From Pseudomonadota bacterium (lineage in GTDB: Bacteria > Pseudomonadota > Alphaproteobacteria > Rhizobiales > Hyphomicrobiaceae), in NCBI GenBank assembly GCA_023387235.1, contig JAEWIJ010000282.1, forward strand, positions 1 through 11,152: 11,152 bases of DNA. Reading direction: 5' to 3'. Below the pieces are notes generated by a model. It was given only the letters and a program-made list of their open reading frames with translations. It searched no databases and was not told the origin of the DNA. Position 1 is the stretch's first letter. The number at the start of each line of letters is the position of its first letter. Below are positions 1 to 8,076 of the stretch, in pieces. The position numbers were made by a program, and so were the translations under genes.

Positions 1-600
1 GCCCGGCGGCGGCGCTGGCGGCGGTCCCGGTGGCGACCCGGGCGGAGGTCCAAGCGACGGCCCAGAAAGCGGTTGCGACTGCGCAGCGAGCGGCACACCC
101 GGAAGTGTCGGGCCGCCTTTCGAAGGCGCCGCTTCGACGACCGGGGGCGGCACGTGGCCGTTCGGCAAAGGCAGCGGCCGGCCGATCGGCGGACCATTGC
201 CAGCTGCCGGCGGGACGGCGGTCAGGGGCCCTGGCGGCGGCGGGGGTGGCGGAGGCGCCGTTCGTGTCGGACTGGCGACCGCTCCCGGCGGCGGCCCCGG
301 CATCGGTCCTGGCGGCGGCGCCGGCCTCGGATTTGCCGAGGCCGCAAGTCCCGGTTGTGAGGTGACCGGCGGCGGCGTTGCGAGCGGTCCGTTCGGCCCA
401 TTCGGCATGATCGGCGGACCGGCGCCATTCGCGGCAAAAGGCGGCGGCGTGACCGTCCGCGGCGGCGACCGAGGCGGCTCGGTCAGCGGCCCGGCGCCAT
501 TGGCACCGTTCGTACGCGCGGCTACGGGCTGCGTGACGGGCGCCGGCGGCTCCTTGTCCTTGCCGTTGTTGGCAGCACCGTTGGCGGACTGGCGCTGCGT
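1..600 (-). other. Pro/Gly/Ala-rich low-complexity C-terminal tail of the phosphodiesterase
   Basis: Codons for residues about 997-1196 of the EAL protein, read on the minus strand, give almost only Pro, Gly, Ala, Asn, Thr, Val, Ser and Leu. There are runs of three to five prolines and many short Asn-Gly units (NGA, NGP, NGH). The frame stays open through all 200 codons. The low complexity follows directly after a normal EAL C-terminus and a short basic segment (SEKKMGRRAMKM). I infer a disordered cytoplasmic extension. On the plus strand the same bases are CGG-rich. Confidence 0.8.
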
Positions 601-3588
601 ACTCATCTTCATGGCGCGGCGGCCCATCTTCTTCTCGGACTTGGCCACCAGACGAATGAGCTGAAGCGCGTCACGCTCCGACAGCGGCTGTCCGTAATAG
701 AAGCCCTGCGCATACTCGCAGCCGAGCGCGCGCAGGAATGCCGCGTCCTCCGGCGCCTCGACGCCCTCGGCAACGACCTTGTGGCCAAGCTCGTGCGCCA
801 GCAGGACGATGGCGCGGACGACAGCCGCGCCGCCGTCGCTCTCCGTCCCGGCCTGCACGAGCGCCTTGTCGATCTTGAGCGTGTCGAAGGGAAAGCGCTG
901 CAGATAGGCGAGCGACGAGTAGCCCGTGCCGAAATCGTCGATCGCGAGGTCGGCGCCGGCGCTCTTGATGAGTTCGAGGACGTGCGTCGCGCGCTCGGGA
1001 TTCTCCATCACGAGCGACTCGGTGACCTCGAGGCGCAGCGAGCCGCGCGGCACGACATTGCGGCCGAGCAGGTGGCGGATCTCGGGCACGATATCGGCCT
1101 TGAGAAGCTGCCGGCTCGACACGTTCACGCTGACGAACACCGGCTGCTCGGCACGCGGCAGCGCGGCCTGCCATTTCGCGACCTCGCCGATGGCGCGCGA
1201 GAGCACGTACGAGCCGAGCTTGACGACGAGGTCGGTCTCCTCGGCGACCGGAATGAACTCCGCGGGGCTGAGCTGCCCGTAGCGCGGATGCTCCCAGCGC
1301 ACGAGCGCCTCGAAGCCGACGAGGCTCTCGTTCGAGAGCGCGACGATCGGCTGGTAGAGCACCGTGAGGCGGCCCTGGTCGATGGCGCGGCGCAGGTCGC
1401 TCTCGATGGCAATGCGCTCGTCCTTCTCGCCGCGCATCTGCGGCGTGAAGATCTCGATGCGATCCGTGCCGGCGCGCTTGGCGCGGTACATGGCCGTCTC
1501 GGCTTCGCGCAGCAGCTCGCGGGCGTCGGTCTGGCCCTCGTCGGCGGTCGCGATGCCGATCGAGCCGGTGAGGATGATCTCCTGGTTGGCGATCTTGATC
1601 GGCGAGCGCAGCGAGCGGCGGAGGCGCTCGGCGAGCATGGCAAGCTCGCGCGGGTCGTGCTGCGCCGGAATGAGGATCGCGAACTGATCGCCGCCGATGC
1701 GCGCGAGCGTATCGCTGGTGTTGAGCGTGCGCTGCAGGCGGCGCGCCACCGTGAGCAGGAGGCTGTCGCCGACGACCAGACCGAAGGCGCTGTTGACACT
1801 CTTGAACTTGTCGAGATCGAGCAGCAGCACGGTCGGCCGCAGCGCCGGCTCGCTGCGCCCGCGGGTGATCGCCATGGCGAGACGGTCGATGAAGAGCTCG
1901 CGGTTCGGCTGGCCGGTGAGGCTGTCGTGCACGGCATCGTGCATCAGGCGTTCGCGGGCGCGGCGCGAGTCCGTCACGTCGCGGATGAGGCCGACGCAGC
2001 GCAGCGAGCGGCGGTCGGATGTCGGCACCGCCGCGCCGTCGATCTCGAACCAGCGGTACGTGCTGTCCGCATGGCGAATGCGGAAGTCGAGGTTCACGGT
2101 GCCGCCGGACTTGTCCTTGACGCCCTGGAAGAGCAGAAGCAGGCGTTCGCGGTCCGCCTGATGCAGATAGCTCAGGATGTCATCGACCTTGCCCGAGAGA
2201 TCGCCAGGCCTGAGCCCGAGCGTCATCTCGATGAGCGGGTCCATCTTGATCTCGTCGCGACGCGCATTCCATTCCCATACGCCGACGCTCGCCATCTCGA
2301 TGGCGGTCGCGCGGAGTTGTCGGTCCGAGGGACTGTTGGCGAACGCGGGCTCGGTGACGCGGAAGGCGAACTGCGTGACCGTGAAGCCGATCAGCAGCGT
2401 GATCAGCACGAGGCCAGCGAGCAGGCCCGAGATGGCGATGTCGCCAGAGAGGCGTCCGGTGAGCGTCGCGGCACCGCCGAAGAGCCACACGAGCAGCAAT
2501 ATCCACGTCGGCGCGACCGCGAGCGCGCGATCGAGCCCGCGCAGGCAGAAGTAGAGGATGACGAGCCCGCCGATCGTACCGATGGCGCCGAGCGAGAGCC
2601 GCGCGACGGTCGCGGCGAGGCGCGGATCCAGCACGGCCGTCGCGACGATCACGAGCTGGCCGGCGATCCAGATCAGGAAGAGCATCCTGAGGAAACTGTT
2701 CCACAGGTTGCCGCGCAGGAACGTGAAGAGGAAGATGACAAGGCTTGCGGCAACGGCGGCCTCCGCCACCGCGCGGTATTGGGCATTGTCCTCGGGCCGC
2801 ATGGGAAAGAGTCGCGGCCAGAACCCGAAATCGACGCACAGCAGCGCCAGCACGCACCACGCGACCAGCGCCGCGCTCGGGAAGATCATCTTGTGGTTGG
2901 CGGCGAAGACCGCCGTCAGGAAGATCGCGAGCAGGCCGGTGAAACCGAGCAGGATGCCGTTGAAGAGCTGGCGGTCGCGGTGGCGCTGCTCGTAGGAGAG
3001 CGGCTGCCAGAGCTGGATCGGCGCGACGCGCTCGGAGGCGAGCTCGACGACGAACGTGACCGTGCGGCCGGGCTCGATGCTGATGCGGAAGATGTCGGCG
3101 CTGTCGTTCTTGATGCGCTCGGGTACGAAGCCTTCCGACTGCGTGATGGCCTCGATGCGCCGTGCGTCGAGATCGGGCCAGATGACGCCGGAGCGCGTCG
3201 TCGAATATCGGTTAGCGGTCAGCCAGCGCTCGATGGTCTTGCTGGTCGGATTGCGCAGCGCGAAGACGAGCCAGCTCGGGTTCGTGCCGGGCGTCGCGGC
3301 GCGCACGTTCATGCGGAAGGTGCCGCCGGTCTGGTCCGGCGCGGTCTCGGCCTGGATGCTGTCGCCTCGGCCCTCGTACAGTTCGCCATGGCTGGTGATG
3401 TCGATACGCTCGGCGTCCTCGGTGACCTCGATAGGTTCGAGCGCCAGTGCCGCCGGCGCGCCGGCGGTCAATCCGGCAAGCGCCAAGAACAGCAGGGCGA
3501 CGAGAGCGAGGACGGCGCGCACGGAGGCATGGCGAGCGACCTCGCGCCCGACACTGCGTCCCCCCTTGCGCATGCCCCCCAATCTCAT
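1..3588 (-). CDS. Membrane c-di-GMP phosphodiesterase (7TM-DISM-like, PAS, degenerate GGDEF, EAL, Pro-rich tail), 3' end cut by window
   Basis: Likely hydrolyses cyclic di-GMP at the inner membrane in response to an external signal. Numbered from the ATG at 3588, 1196 residues are visible and no stop occurs before base 1. A signal peptide covers residues 1-49 (cleavage after ALA). A periplasmic domain spans about 50-205, and seven hydrophobic segments lie between about 208 and 404, as in 7TM-DISM receptors. PAS is about 437-545 (RWFEI near its end) and GGDEF about 556-715. The GGDEF signature reads GGDQF (632-636), so cyclase activity is doubtful. EAL is about 735-990 with all expected catalytic signatures: EAL 760-762, VSVNVS, LRLEVTES, DDFGTGYSS from 884, K905 in LKID and E941 in VAEGVE. 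A low-complexity Pro/Gly tail follows from about 997. The start is set by the ATGA overlap with the acetyltransferase stop and by a GAGGAGGA ribosome site; an ATG at 3573 is less likely. The domain calls are firm; the signal is unknown. Confidence 0.93.
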   Translation of the reverse strand, partial: MRLGGMRKGGRSVGREVARHASVRAVLALVALLFLALAGLTAGAPAALALEPIEVTEDAERIDITSHGELYEGRGDSIQAETAPDQTGGTFRMNVRAATPGTNPSWLVFALRNPTSKTIERWLTANRYSTTRSGVIWPDLDARRIEAITQSEGFVPERIKNDSADIFRISIEPGRTVTFVVELASERVAPIQLWQPLSYEQRHRDRQLFNGILLGFTGLLAIFLTAVFAANHKMIFPSAALVAWCVLALLCVDFGFWPRLFPMRPEDNAQYRAVAEAAVAASLVIFLFTFLRGNLWNSFLRMLFLIWIAGQLVIVATAVLDPRLAATVARLSLGAIGTIGGLVILYFCLRGLDRALAVAPTWILLLVWLFGGAATLTGRLSGDIAISGLLAGLVLITLLIGFTVTQFAFRVTEPAFANSPSDRQLRATAIEMASVGVWEWNARRDEIKMDPLIEMTLGLRPGDLSGKVDDILSYLHQADRERLLLLFQGVKDKSGGTVNLDFRIRHADSTYRWFEIDGAAVPTSDRRSLRCVGLIRDVTDSRRARERLMHDAVHDSLTGQPNRELFIDRLAMAITRGRSEPALRPTVLLLDLDKFKSVNSAFGLVVGDSLLLTVARRLQRTLNTSDTLARIGGDQFAILIPAQHDPRELAMLAERLRRSLRSPIKIANQEIILTGSIGIATADEGQTDARELLREAETAMYRAKRAGTDRIEIFTPQMRGEKDERIAIESDLRRAIDQGRLTVLYQPIVALSNESLVGFEALVRWEHPRYGQLSPAEFIPVAEETDLVVKLGSYVLSRAIGEVAKWQAALPRAEQPVFVSVNVSSRQLLKADIVPEIRHLLGRNVVPRGSLRLEVTESLVMENPERATHVLELIKSAGADLAIDDFGTGYSSLAYLQRFPFDTLKIDKALVQAGTESDGGAAVVRAIVLLAHELGHKVVAEGVEAPEDAAFLRALGCEYAQGFYYGQPLSERDALQLIRLVAKSEKKMGRRAMKMSTQRQSANGAANNGKDKEPPAPVTQPVAARTNGANGAGPLTEPPRSPPRTVTPPPFAANGAGPPIMPNGPNGPLATPPPVTSQPGLAASANPRPAPPPGPMPGPPPGAVASPTRTAPPPPPPPPGPLTAVPPAAGNGPPIGRPLPLPNGHVPPPVVEAAPSKGGPTLPGVPLAAQSQPLSGPSLGPPPGSPPGPPPAPPPG

Positions 3589-4172
3589 GCGTTCCAGTCC
3601 TCCTCGATCAACCCGAAGAGAACATGATCCTGCCACTGGCCGTTGATGCGCAGGTAGCGACGCGCCAGCCCCTCGCGCGTGAAGCCGTTCGCCTCGAGCA
3701 CACGCTGCGAACCCACATTGTGCGGCAGGCACGCGGCCTCGAGCCGATGGAGGCGCAAGTCCTCGAAGGCGAAGGGCAGCACCGCCGCAAGTGCGCTGCG
3801 CATGTGACCCTTGCGCGTGTAGGGCTCGCCGATCCAGTAGCCGAGCGAGGCCGCCTGCGTGATGCCGCGGCGAACATTCGAGAAGGTGATGGCGCCGATC
3901 AGGTGGCGATCGCTCTCGCGGAAAATGAAGAAGGCATAGCCGAGACCGTCGCGGCGATTGCGCTGGTAGAGCCGGATGCGCTCGCGAAAGGCGGCGCGGC
4001 TCAGCTCGTCCATGGCCCATTGCGGCTCGAAGGGCACGAGATGATCGCGGCTGACGCGCCGGACGTAGGCCCACTGCTCGTAGTCGGACATCGCGGGCGG
4101 GCGCAGCCAGAGGCCATCGCCGCGGATGAATGCGCTCGCCTCCTCGATGAAGGACGGCCTCAGGAATGCCAT
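3585..4172 (-). CDS. GNAT N-acetyltransferase, RimJ/RimL type
   Basis: A 195-residue acetyl-CoA-dependent N-acetyltransferase of the family that includes RimJ and RimL, which acetylate the N-termini of ribosomal proteins S5 and L12. The N-terminal strand LWLRPPAMSDYEQW (21-34) begins the GNAT fold. Motif A is visible at about 110-128 (LGYWIGEPYTRKGHMRSAL), the acetyl-CoA pyrophosphate loop. Motif B follows with N152, S155 and LEANGF (159-164), typical of the RimJ subgroup. Length is normal for the family. A GGAGAGG-like ribosome site lies 6-7 nt before the ATG at 4172. The gene starts 97 bases after the M16 peptidase stop and its own stop overlaps the next start. The true substrate could be a protein other than S5 or a small molecule; sequence alone does not decide, so no symbol is given. 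Confidence 0.93.
   Translation of the reverse strand: MAFLRPSFIEEASAFIRGDGLWLRPPAMSDYEQWAYVRRVSRDHLVPFEPQWAMDELSRAAFRERIRLYQRNRRDGLGYAFFIFRESDRHLIGAITFSNVRRGITQAASLGYWIGEPYTRKGHMRSALAAVLPFAFEDLRLHRLEAACLPHNVGSQRVLEANGFTREGLARRYLRINGQWQDHVLFGLIEEDWNA
3598..3605 (-). promoter_or_regulatory. Ribosome binding site of the phosphodiesterase gene, inside the acetyltransferase gene
   Basis: GAGGAGGA on the minus strand lies 9 nt before the ATG at 3588, within the last codons of the acetyltransferase. With the ATGA stop/start overlap at 3585-3588 this supports 3588 as the start and suggests translational coupling of the two genes. Confidence 0.75.
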
Positions 4173-4269
4173 GTCCGCCCTCTCCCAGCCTCAGAGATGA
4201 CGAGTTCCGCCGGCGCCTCGGCGCGCGGCCACTGCAAAGTCCGATGGTGCCCCAGTCCCATGAGCCCGA

Positions 4270-5565
4270 TCAATGGCGCACCGCCCGCTGTTCGACGTTG
4301 TCCACGATGCCGCGCCCGGCCTTGCCGGCCCCGGCGAGCGCGAAGGAAAGCTTCGACTGCGCCATAAGACGCTCGGCCAGCGCGCGCACCTGCTCGGCGT
4401 CGACGGCATCGACCTTCTCGATGAGCTCGGCCATCGGCATGAGGCGACCGAATGCCAGCATCTGGCGGGCCATCTGCTCGGCGCGTGCGATCGGGCTTTC
4501 GAGGCTCATGAGGAGGCCGGCCTTGAGCTGGGCCTTGGCGCGGCGCACCTCGCCATCCTCGGGCCGAGCGGCGGCGGCCTTGTCGAGCTCGGCCGACACG
4601 ACGTCGATCAGCGCGCTCATGGTTTCGGGCCCGGTCGCAGCATGGATATTGAACATCCCCGTGTCACCCAGCCCCCAGGCACTCGAGTAGATCGCGTAGC
4701 AGAGGCCGCGCTTCTCGCGCACTTCCTGGAAAAGCCGGGAGGACATGCCGCCGCCGAAAAGGCCCGAGAAGACCTGCGCGGCGTAGAAATCAGGCTCCCG
4801 GTACGACGGGCTCTGATACCCCATGACCACGTGGGCCTGCTCGAAGCGGCGCGACGACAGCCGCATCCCGCCAGCGTACTTGGCCGGCTTGGGCACGACT
4901 CGCTTACCCCCACGAAGCGCCCCGAATAGGGCTTCAGCATGGCGCACGAGGGCCGCGTGATCGACGTTGCCCGCGGCAGAAAGCACCATGCCGCCCGCAT
5001 GATAGCGCGCCGACCGGAAGGCGTGCATGTCGTCGGCGCTGAAGCGCCCGACGGTCCGCGTCGTGCCTAGAATCGGACGACCGAGCGGCTGGCGCGGGAA
5101 GGCCGCGTCCTGGATGAGGTCCATCACGATCTCCTCCGGGCTGTCGCGGGTCGCCGCGATCTCCTGGAGGATCACGTTCCGTTCCCGTTCCAGCTCCTCG
5201 CCGGGGTAGGTCGGGTTGAGCATGATGTCGGCGAGGATCTCGAGCCCGATGGCGAGATCGTCCTTGAGGAGACGCGCGTAGAAGGCGGTCGAGTCGAGGC
5301 TCGTTGCGGCATTCAGTTCGCCGCCGACTTCCTCGATGCCCTCCGCGATCGCGCGGGCGGTGCGCAGCGCGGTGCCCTTGAAGGCCATGTGCTCGATGAA
5401 GTGCGAAATGCCGTGCTCGCGCGGGCCCTCGTGGCGGGCACCGGTCGCCACCCATATGCCGAGGGCGGCCGTCTCCACGTGCGGCATGTGATCGGAGATG
5501 ATCGTCAGGCCGTTCGGCAGGCGCGTCTCGTTGAGGTGGTTGTCCTGTTGCCCGCTGTGTTGCAT
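4270..5565 (-). CDS. M16 family zinc peptidase (mitochondrial processing peptidase beta-like)
   Basis: A 431-residue metallopeptidase of the M16B type, the bacterial relatives of mitochondrial processing peptidase. The inverted zinc motif HFIEH gives H55 and H59 as ligands and E58 as catalytic base. The third ligand is E135 in RNVILQEI, at the family spacing. The opening (ETRLPNGLTIISDHMPHVETAA region), GGELNAATSLDSTAFYA and the C-terminal half with GGGMSSRLFQEVREKRGLCY are all family hallmarks. All active-site residues are present, so this is the catalytic type and not the inactive partner. I chose the ATG at 5565, one base after the thrC stop (TGA-C-ATG). An ATG at 5622 would overlap thrC by 56 bases and add a 19-residue basic leader absent from usual homologues. 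Tight spacing implies co-transcription with thrC. The physiological substrate is not known from sequence. Confidence 0.95.
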   Translation of the reverse strand: MQHSGQQDNHLNETRLPNGLTIISDHMPHVETAALGIWVATGARHEGPREHGISHFIEHMAFKGTALRTARAIAEGIEEVGGELNAATSLDSTAFYARLLKDDLAIGLEILADIMLNPTYPGEELERERNVILQEIAATRDSPEEIVMDLIQDAAFPRQPLGRPILGTTRTVGRFSADDMHAFRSARYHAGGMVLSAAGNVDHAALVRHAEALFGALRGGKRVVPKPAKYAGGMRLSSRRFEQAHVVMGYQSPSYREPDFYAAQVFSGLFGGGMSSRLFQEVREKRGLCYAIYSSAWGLGDTGMFNIHAATGPETMSALIDVVSAELDKAAAARPEDGEVRRAKAQLKAGLLMSLESPIARAEQMARQMLAFGRLMPMAELIEKVDAVDAEQVRALAERLMAQSKLSFALAGAGKAGRGIVDNVEQRAVRH

Positions 5566-5566
5566 G

Positions 5567-6970
5567 TCACGTCCGCCCCGCGCGGGCTTTTTCCGTGATG
5601 TAGCGCGCGATGACGCCGGCATCGTTCGGCAGCACCGTCATGCGCTCGTGGAGCGTGCGCTGGCGGGCGACCGTTTCCGGCTCGGCAGCCGCGCGACCGA
5701 CGGCGCGGCGCATGGCATCGGGGAACTTCGCCGGGTGCGCCGTCGACAGCGTGACCATCGGCACATCGGCGCGCCGCGGCACGCGCCCCGCCGCCGAGAC
5801 CGCCACCGCGGTATGCGGATCGGCGAGATATCCGGTCGCAGCTTCGAGGGAGCGGATCGTGGCGAGCGTCGTCGCTTCGTCCGTGCGCTCGGCGTCGAAG
5901 CTCTCGGTGAGCTGCCCGTGCTCGCCCTGTGTGAGCTCGAAGCTGCCGCGCCCGGAGAGGTCGCGCATGAGCGCGTTGACGCGCTCGGCATTGCGCCCCG
6001 TCAGTTCGAACAGGAGCCGTTCGAAGTTCGAGGAGATCTGGATGTCCATGCTCGGACTGAAGGTTGCAGCAACCTCGCGGCTCTCGTAGCGCCCCGTCTC
6101 CAGCATGCGCGCCAGGATGTCGTTGACGTTGGTCGCGATGACGAGCCGGTCGATCGGCAGCCCCATGCGCTTGGCCGCATAGCCCGCGAGCACATCGCCG
6201 AAATTGCCCGTCGGCACGCAGAAACTGATCGGCCGGCCCGGCGCGCCGAGCGCGACCGCCGACGTGAAGTAGTAGACGATCTGGGCCATGAGCCGCGCCC
6301 AGTTGATCGAGTTGACGCCCGCAAGACCGAGGCCGTCGCGGAAAGCGAGATCGTTGAAGAGTGCCTTCACGATGTTCTGGCAGTCGTCGAACGTGCCCTG
6401 GACGGCGATCGCGTGGACGTTCGCCTCGCTCGGCGTCGTCATCTGGCGGCGCTGCACGTCACTGACGCGGCCCTCGGGAAAGAGCATGAAGATGTCGATC
6501 GCATCGCGGCCGCGGAAGGCCTCGATGGCCGCGCCGCCGGTATCGCCCGACGTCGCGCCGACAATGGTCGCGGTGCGGCCGCGGCGCGTCAGCGCGCGAT
6601 CCATGAGGCGCGAGAGCACCTGCATGGCCACGTCCTTGAAGGCGAGTGTCGGCCCATGGAACAGCTCGAGAATCCAGTCCGAGGGCCCGATCTGCACAAG
6701 CGGCGTTACGAGGCGATGATTGAACGTCGCATAGGCGTCCGCAACGATCGCCGCGAGATCGGCATCGGGAATCTCGCCACCGACGTAGGGCTTCATGATG
6801 CGGACGGCGGCATCCTCGTAGGGCTTGCCGGCGAGCGCCGCGATCTCCTCGCACGTCAGCGCGGGCCAGGTCTCGGGCAGGTACAGGCCGCCGTCACGGG
6901 CGAGCCCGGTCAGCAGGACATCCTCGAATCCGAGCGCCGGCGCGGCGCCGCGTGTACTGATGTATTTCAC
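5567..6970 (-). CDS. thrC: Threonine synthase
   Basis: Converts O-phospho-L-homoserine to L-threonine, the last step of threonine synthesis, in the cytoplasm with pyridoxal phosphate. From the GTG at 6970 the protein is 467 residues, normal for alphaproteobacterial ThrC. The N-terminus MKYISTRGAAPALGFEDVLL is the standard ThrC opening. The Schiff-base lysine is K112 in LAFKDVAMQ. The cofactor phosphate loop SGDTGG begins at 141, and PTGNFGDV at 253-260 is a second family signature. An in-frame ATG at 7054 would add 28 residues unlike the family, with no ribosome site in front. The GTG also has only a weak ribosome site, so the start rests on homology. The M16 peptidase gene follows 1 nt after the stop. 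A dehydratase gene that may consume threonine ends 137 bases upstream on the same strand with no clear terminator between them. Confidence 0.96.
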   Translation of the reverse strand: MKYISTRGAAPALGFEDVLLTGLARDGGLYLPETWPALTCEEIAALAGKPYEDAAVRIMKPYVGGEIPDADLAAIVADAYATFNHRLVTPLVQIGPSDWILELFHGPTLAFKDVAMQVLSRLMDRALTRRGRTATIVGATSGDTGGAAIEAFRGRDAIDIFMLFPEGRVSDVQRRQMTTPSEANVHAIAVQGTFDDCQNIVKALFNDLAFRDGLGLAGVNSINWARLMAQIVYYFTSAVALGAPGRPISFCVPTGNFGDVLAGYAAKRMGLPIDRLVIATNVNDILARMLETGRYESREVAATFSPSMDIQISSNFERLLFELTGRNAERVNALMRDLSGRGSFELTQGEHGQLTESFDAERTDEATTLATIRSLEAATGYLADPHTAVAVSAAGRVPRRADVPMVTLSTAHPAKFPDAMRRAVGRAAAEPETVARQRTLHERMTVLPNDAGVIARYITEKARAGRT

Positions 6971-7107
6971 GAGCGGTCCATTGGTCGGAGCCGCGCAGGG
7001 CGGCCGGAAGAAACCGGAGCATGGCGAAGCGCCATCATCCGGCAGAAAGGTCATATCACGGGTTCAAGTCGATGATATCAGCTCAAATTTGTCCGTAGCT
7101 TGCGGGC

Positions 7108-8076
7108 TCACACCTTCGGCGTCTCACCGGCCAGCACCCTGGCGAAAACCTCCCGATCGACATTGCTGCCGGAGAGGACGACGCCGACCCGCTTGCCGGC
7201 CATTTTCTGGCGCTCCTGCATGAGAGCGGCGAAGGCGGCAGCACCGGCCCCCTCGGCGAGGTTGTGCGTGTCCTCGTAGTACGCGCGCATGGCATCGGCA
7301 ATCTCATCCTCGCTGACGGTCACGATGCGGGCCGCGCCCCGCGCCAGCACGTCGAGTGCCCCCGGATCGGGCACGCGGCATGCCATGCCATCGGCAAAGG
7401 TCGCCGCCGAGTTCGTGACGATCGCCTTGCCCGCAGCAAGCGAGAGCGCCACGGCCGGCGCATTGGCCGCGACGACGCCGACGACCTCCGTCTTCGAGCC
7501 GATGAGATCGCGCGCCATGATCATGCCGCACGCGCCCGAGCCCATGCCGATCGGCACGTAGACGGTGTCGAGATCGGGAAGCGCCGTCAGCATCTCGCGC
7601 CCCGCGGTCGCGACGCCCTTCACGAGTGCTGCATCGAACGGCGGCACGATGTGCAGGTTACGCTCCGCCGCGAGACGGTAGGCCTCGTCCTTGGCCTCGT
7701 CGAAATCGATGCCGTGCTCGATCAGCTCGGCGCCGAATGCGCGCATGGCCGCATTCTTCTCGCGCGAGTTGCCGTGCGGGACGAGGATCACGCTCTTGAG
7801 GCCGACCGCGGTCGCGGCGCGCGCGACGGACTGCCCGTGATTGCCGCGCGTCGCGGTGATGACGCCCTCGATCTTCGTGCCCGATTGCCGAAGGTCGTTC
7901 ATATAAGTAATGCCGCCGCGTACCTTGAAGGCAGCTATCGGCGTGTGGTTCTCGTGTTTGACGAAAACGTCGCATCCGGCCCGACGCGACAGCAGCGGCC
8001 AATGGTGCTGCGGCGTCGGCGGCATGTGCCGGCCAACGACGTCTGCAGCAGCTTCGAGCTCGGAAAGCGTGAACAT
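7108..8076 (-). CDS. PLP-dependent threonine/serine dehydratase (ammonia-lyase)
   Basis: A 322-residue fold-type II PLP enzyme, probably deaminating threonine (to 2-oxobutyrate) and/or serine (to pyruvate). The Schiff-base lysine is K51 in AAFKVRGG. The substrate loop is ATRGNHGQS (75-83), with Arg where many dehydratases have Ser. The Gly-rich phosphate loop is GMGSGACG (177-184), and SGSN (302-305) supplies the serine facing the pyridine nitrogen. There is no C-terminal ACT domain, so it is unlike feedback-inhibited IlvA and nearer the short catabolic or serine-racemase-like enzymes. The start at 8076 has an excellent GGAGGA ribosome site 6 nt away; upstream extensions to 8310 look non-coding. 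It lies upstream of thrC on the same strand and divergent from an MFS transporter. Serine racemase or hydroxyectoine-pathway EutB-type lyase remain alternatives. Confidence 0.9.
   Translation of the reverse strand: MFTLSELEAAADVVGRHMPPTPQHHWPLLSRRAGCDVFVKHENHTPIAAFKVRGGITYMNDLRQSGTKIEGVITATRGNHGQSVARAATAVGLKSVILVPHGNSREKNAAMRAFGAELIEHGIDFDEAKDEAYRLAAERNLHIVPPFDAALVKGVATAGREMLTALPDLDTVYVPIGMGSGACGMIMARDLIGSKTEVVGVVAANAPAVALSLAAGKAIVTNSAATFADGMACRVPDPGALDVLARGAARIVTVSEDEIADAMRAYYEDTHNLAEGAGAAAFAALMQERQKMAGKRVGVVLSGSNVDREVFARVLAGETPKV

Noticed and set aside
1..660. Possible tandem repeat array or CRISPR-like repeats in the CGG-rich start
   Set aside because: The units do not repeat at a fixed period and have no spacers. 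The pattern is explained by Pro and Gly codons of the open minus-strand frame.
781..3627. A 948-residue open frame on the plus strand
   Set aside because: It is the codon-aligned antisense of the phosphodiesterase gene. TTA, CTA and TCA codons are rare in such GC-rich genes, so long antisense frames are expected. It has no domain, and the minus strand shows a full PAS-GGDEF-EAL protein.
5566..5622. Longer M16 peptidase start at 5622
   Set aside because: It would overlap thrC by 56 bases and add a basic leader not seen in the family; the ATG at 5565 directly follows the thrC stop.
5498..7075. A 525-residue plus-strand open frame
   Set aside because: Antisense to thrC and the start of the M16 gene. 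It is rich in Arg, His, Asp and Glu with no recognisable fold, while thrC on the other strand is unmistakable.
6971..7107. Separate thrC promoter or dehydratase terminator
   Set aside because: The spacer has a small palindrome TGATATCA near 7072-7081, but I found no -35/-10 pair with proper spacing and no stem followed by T residues.
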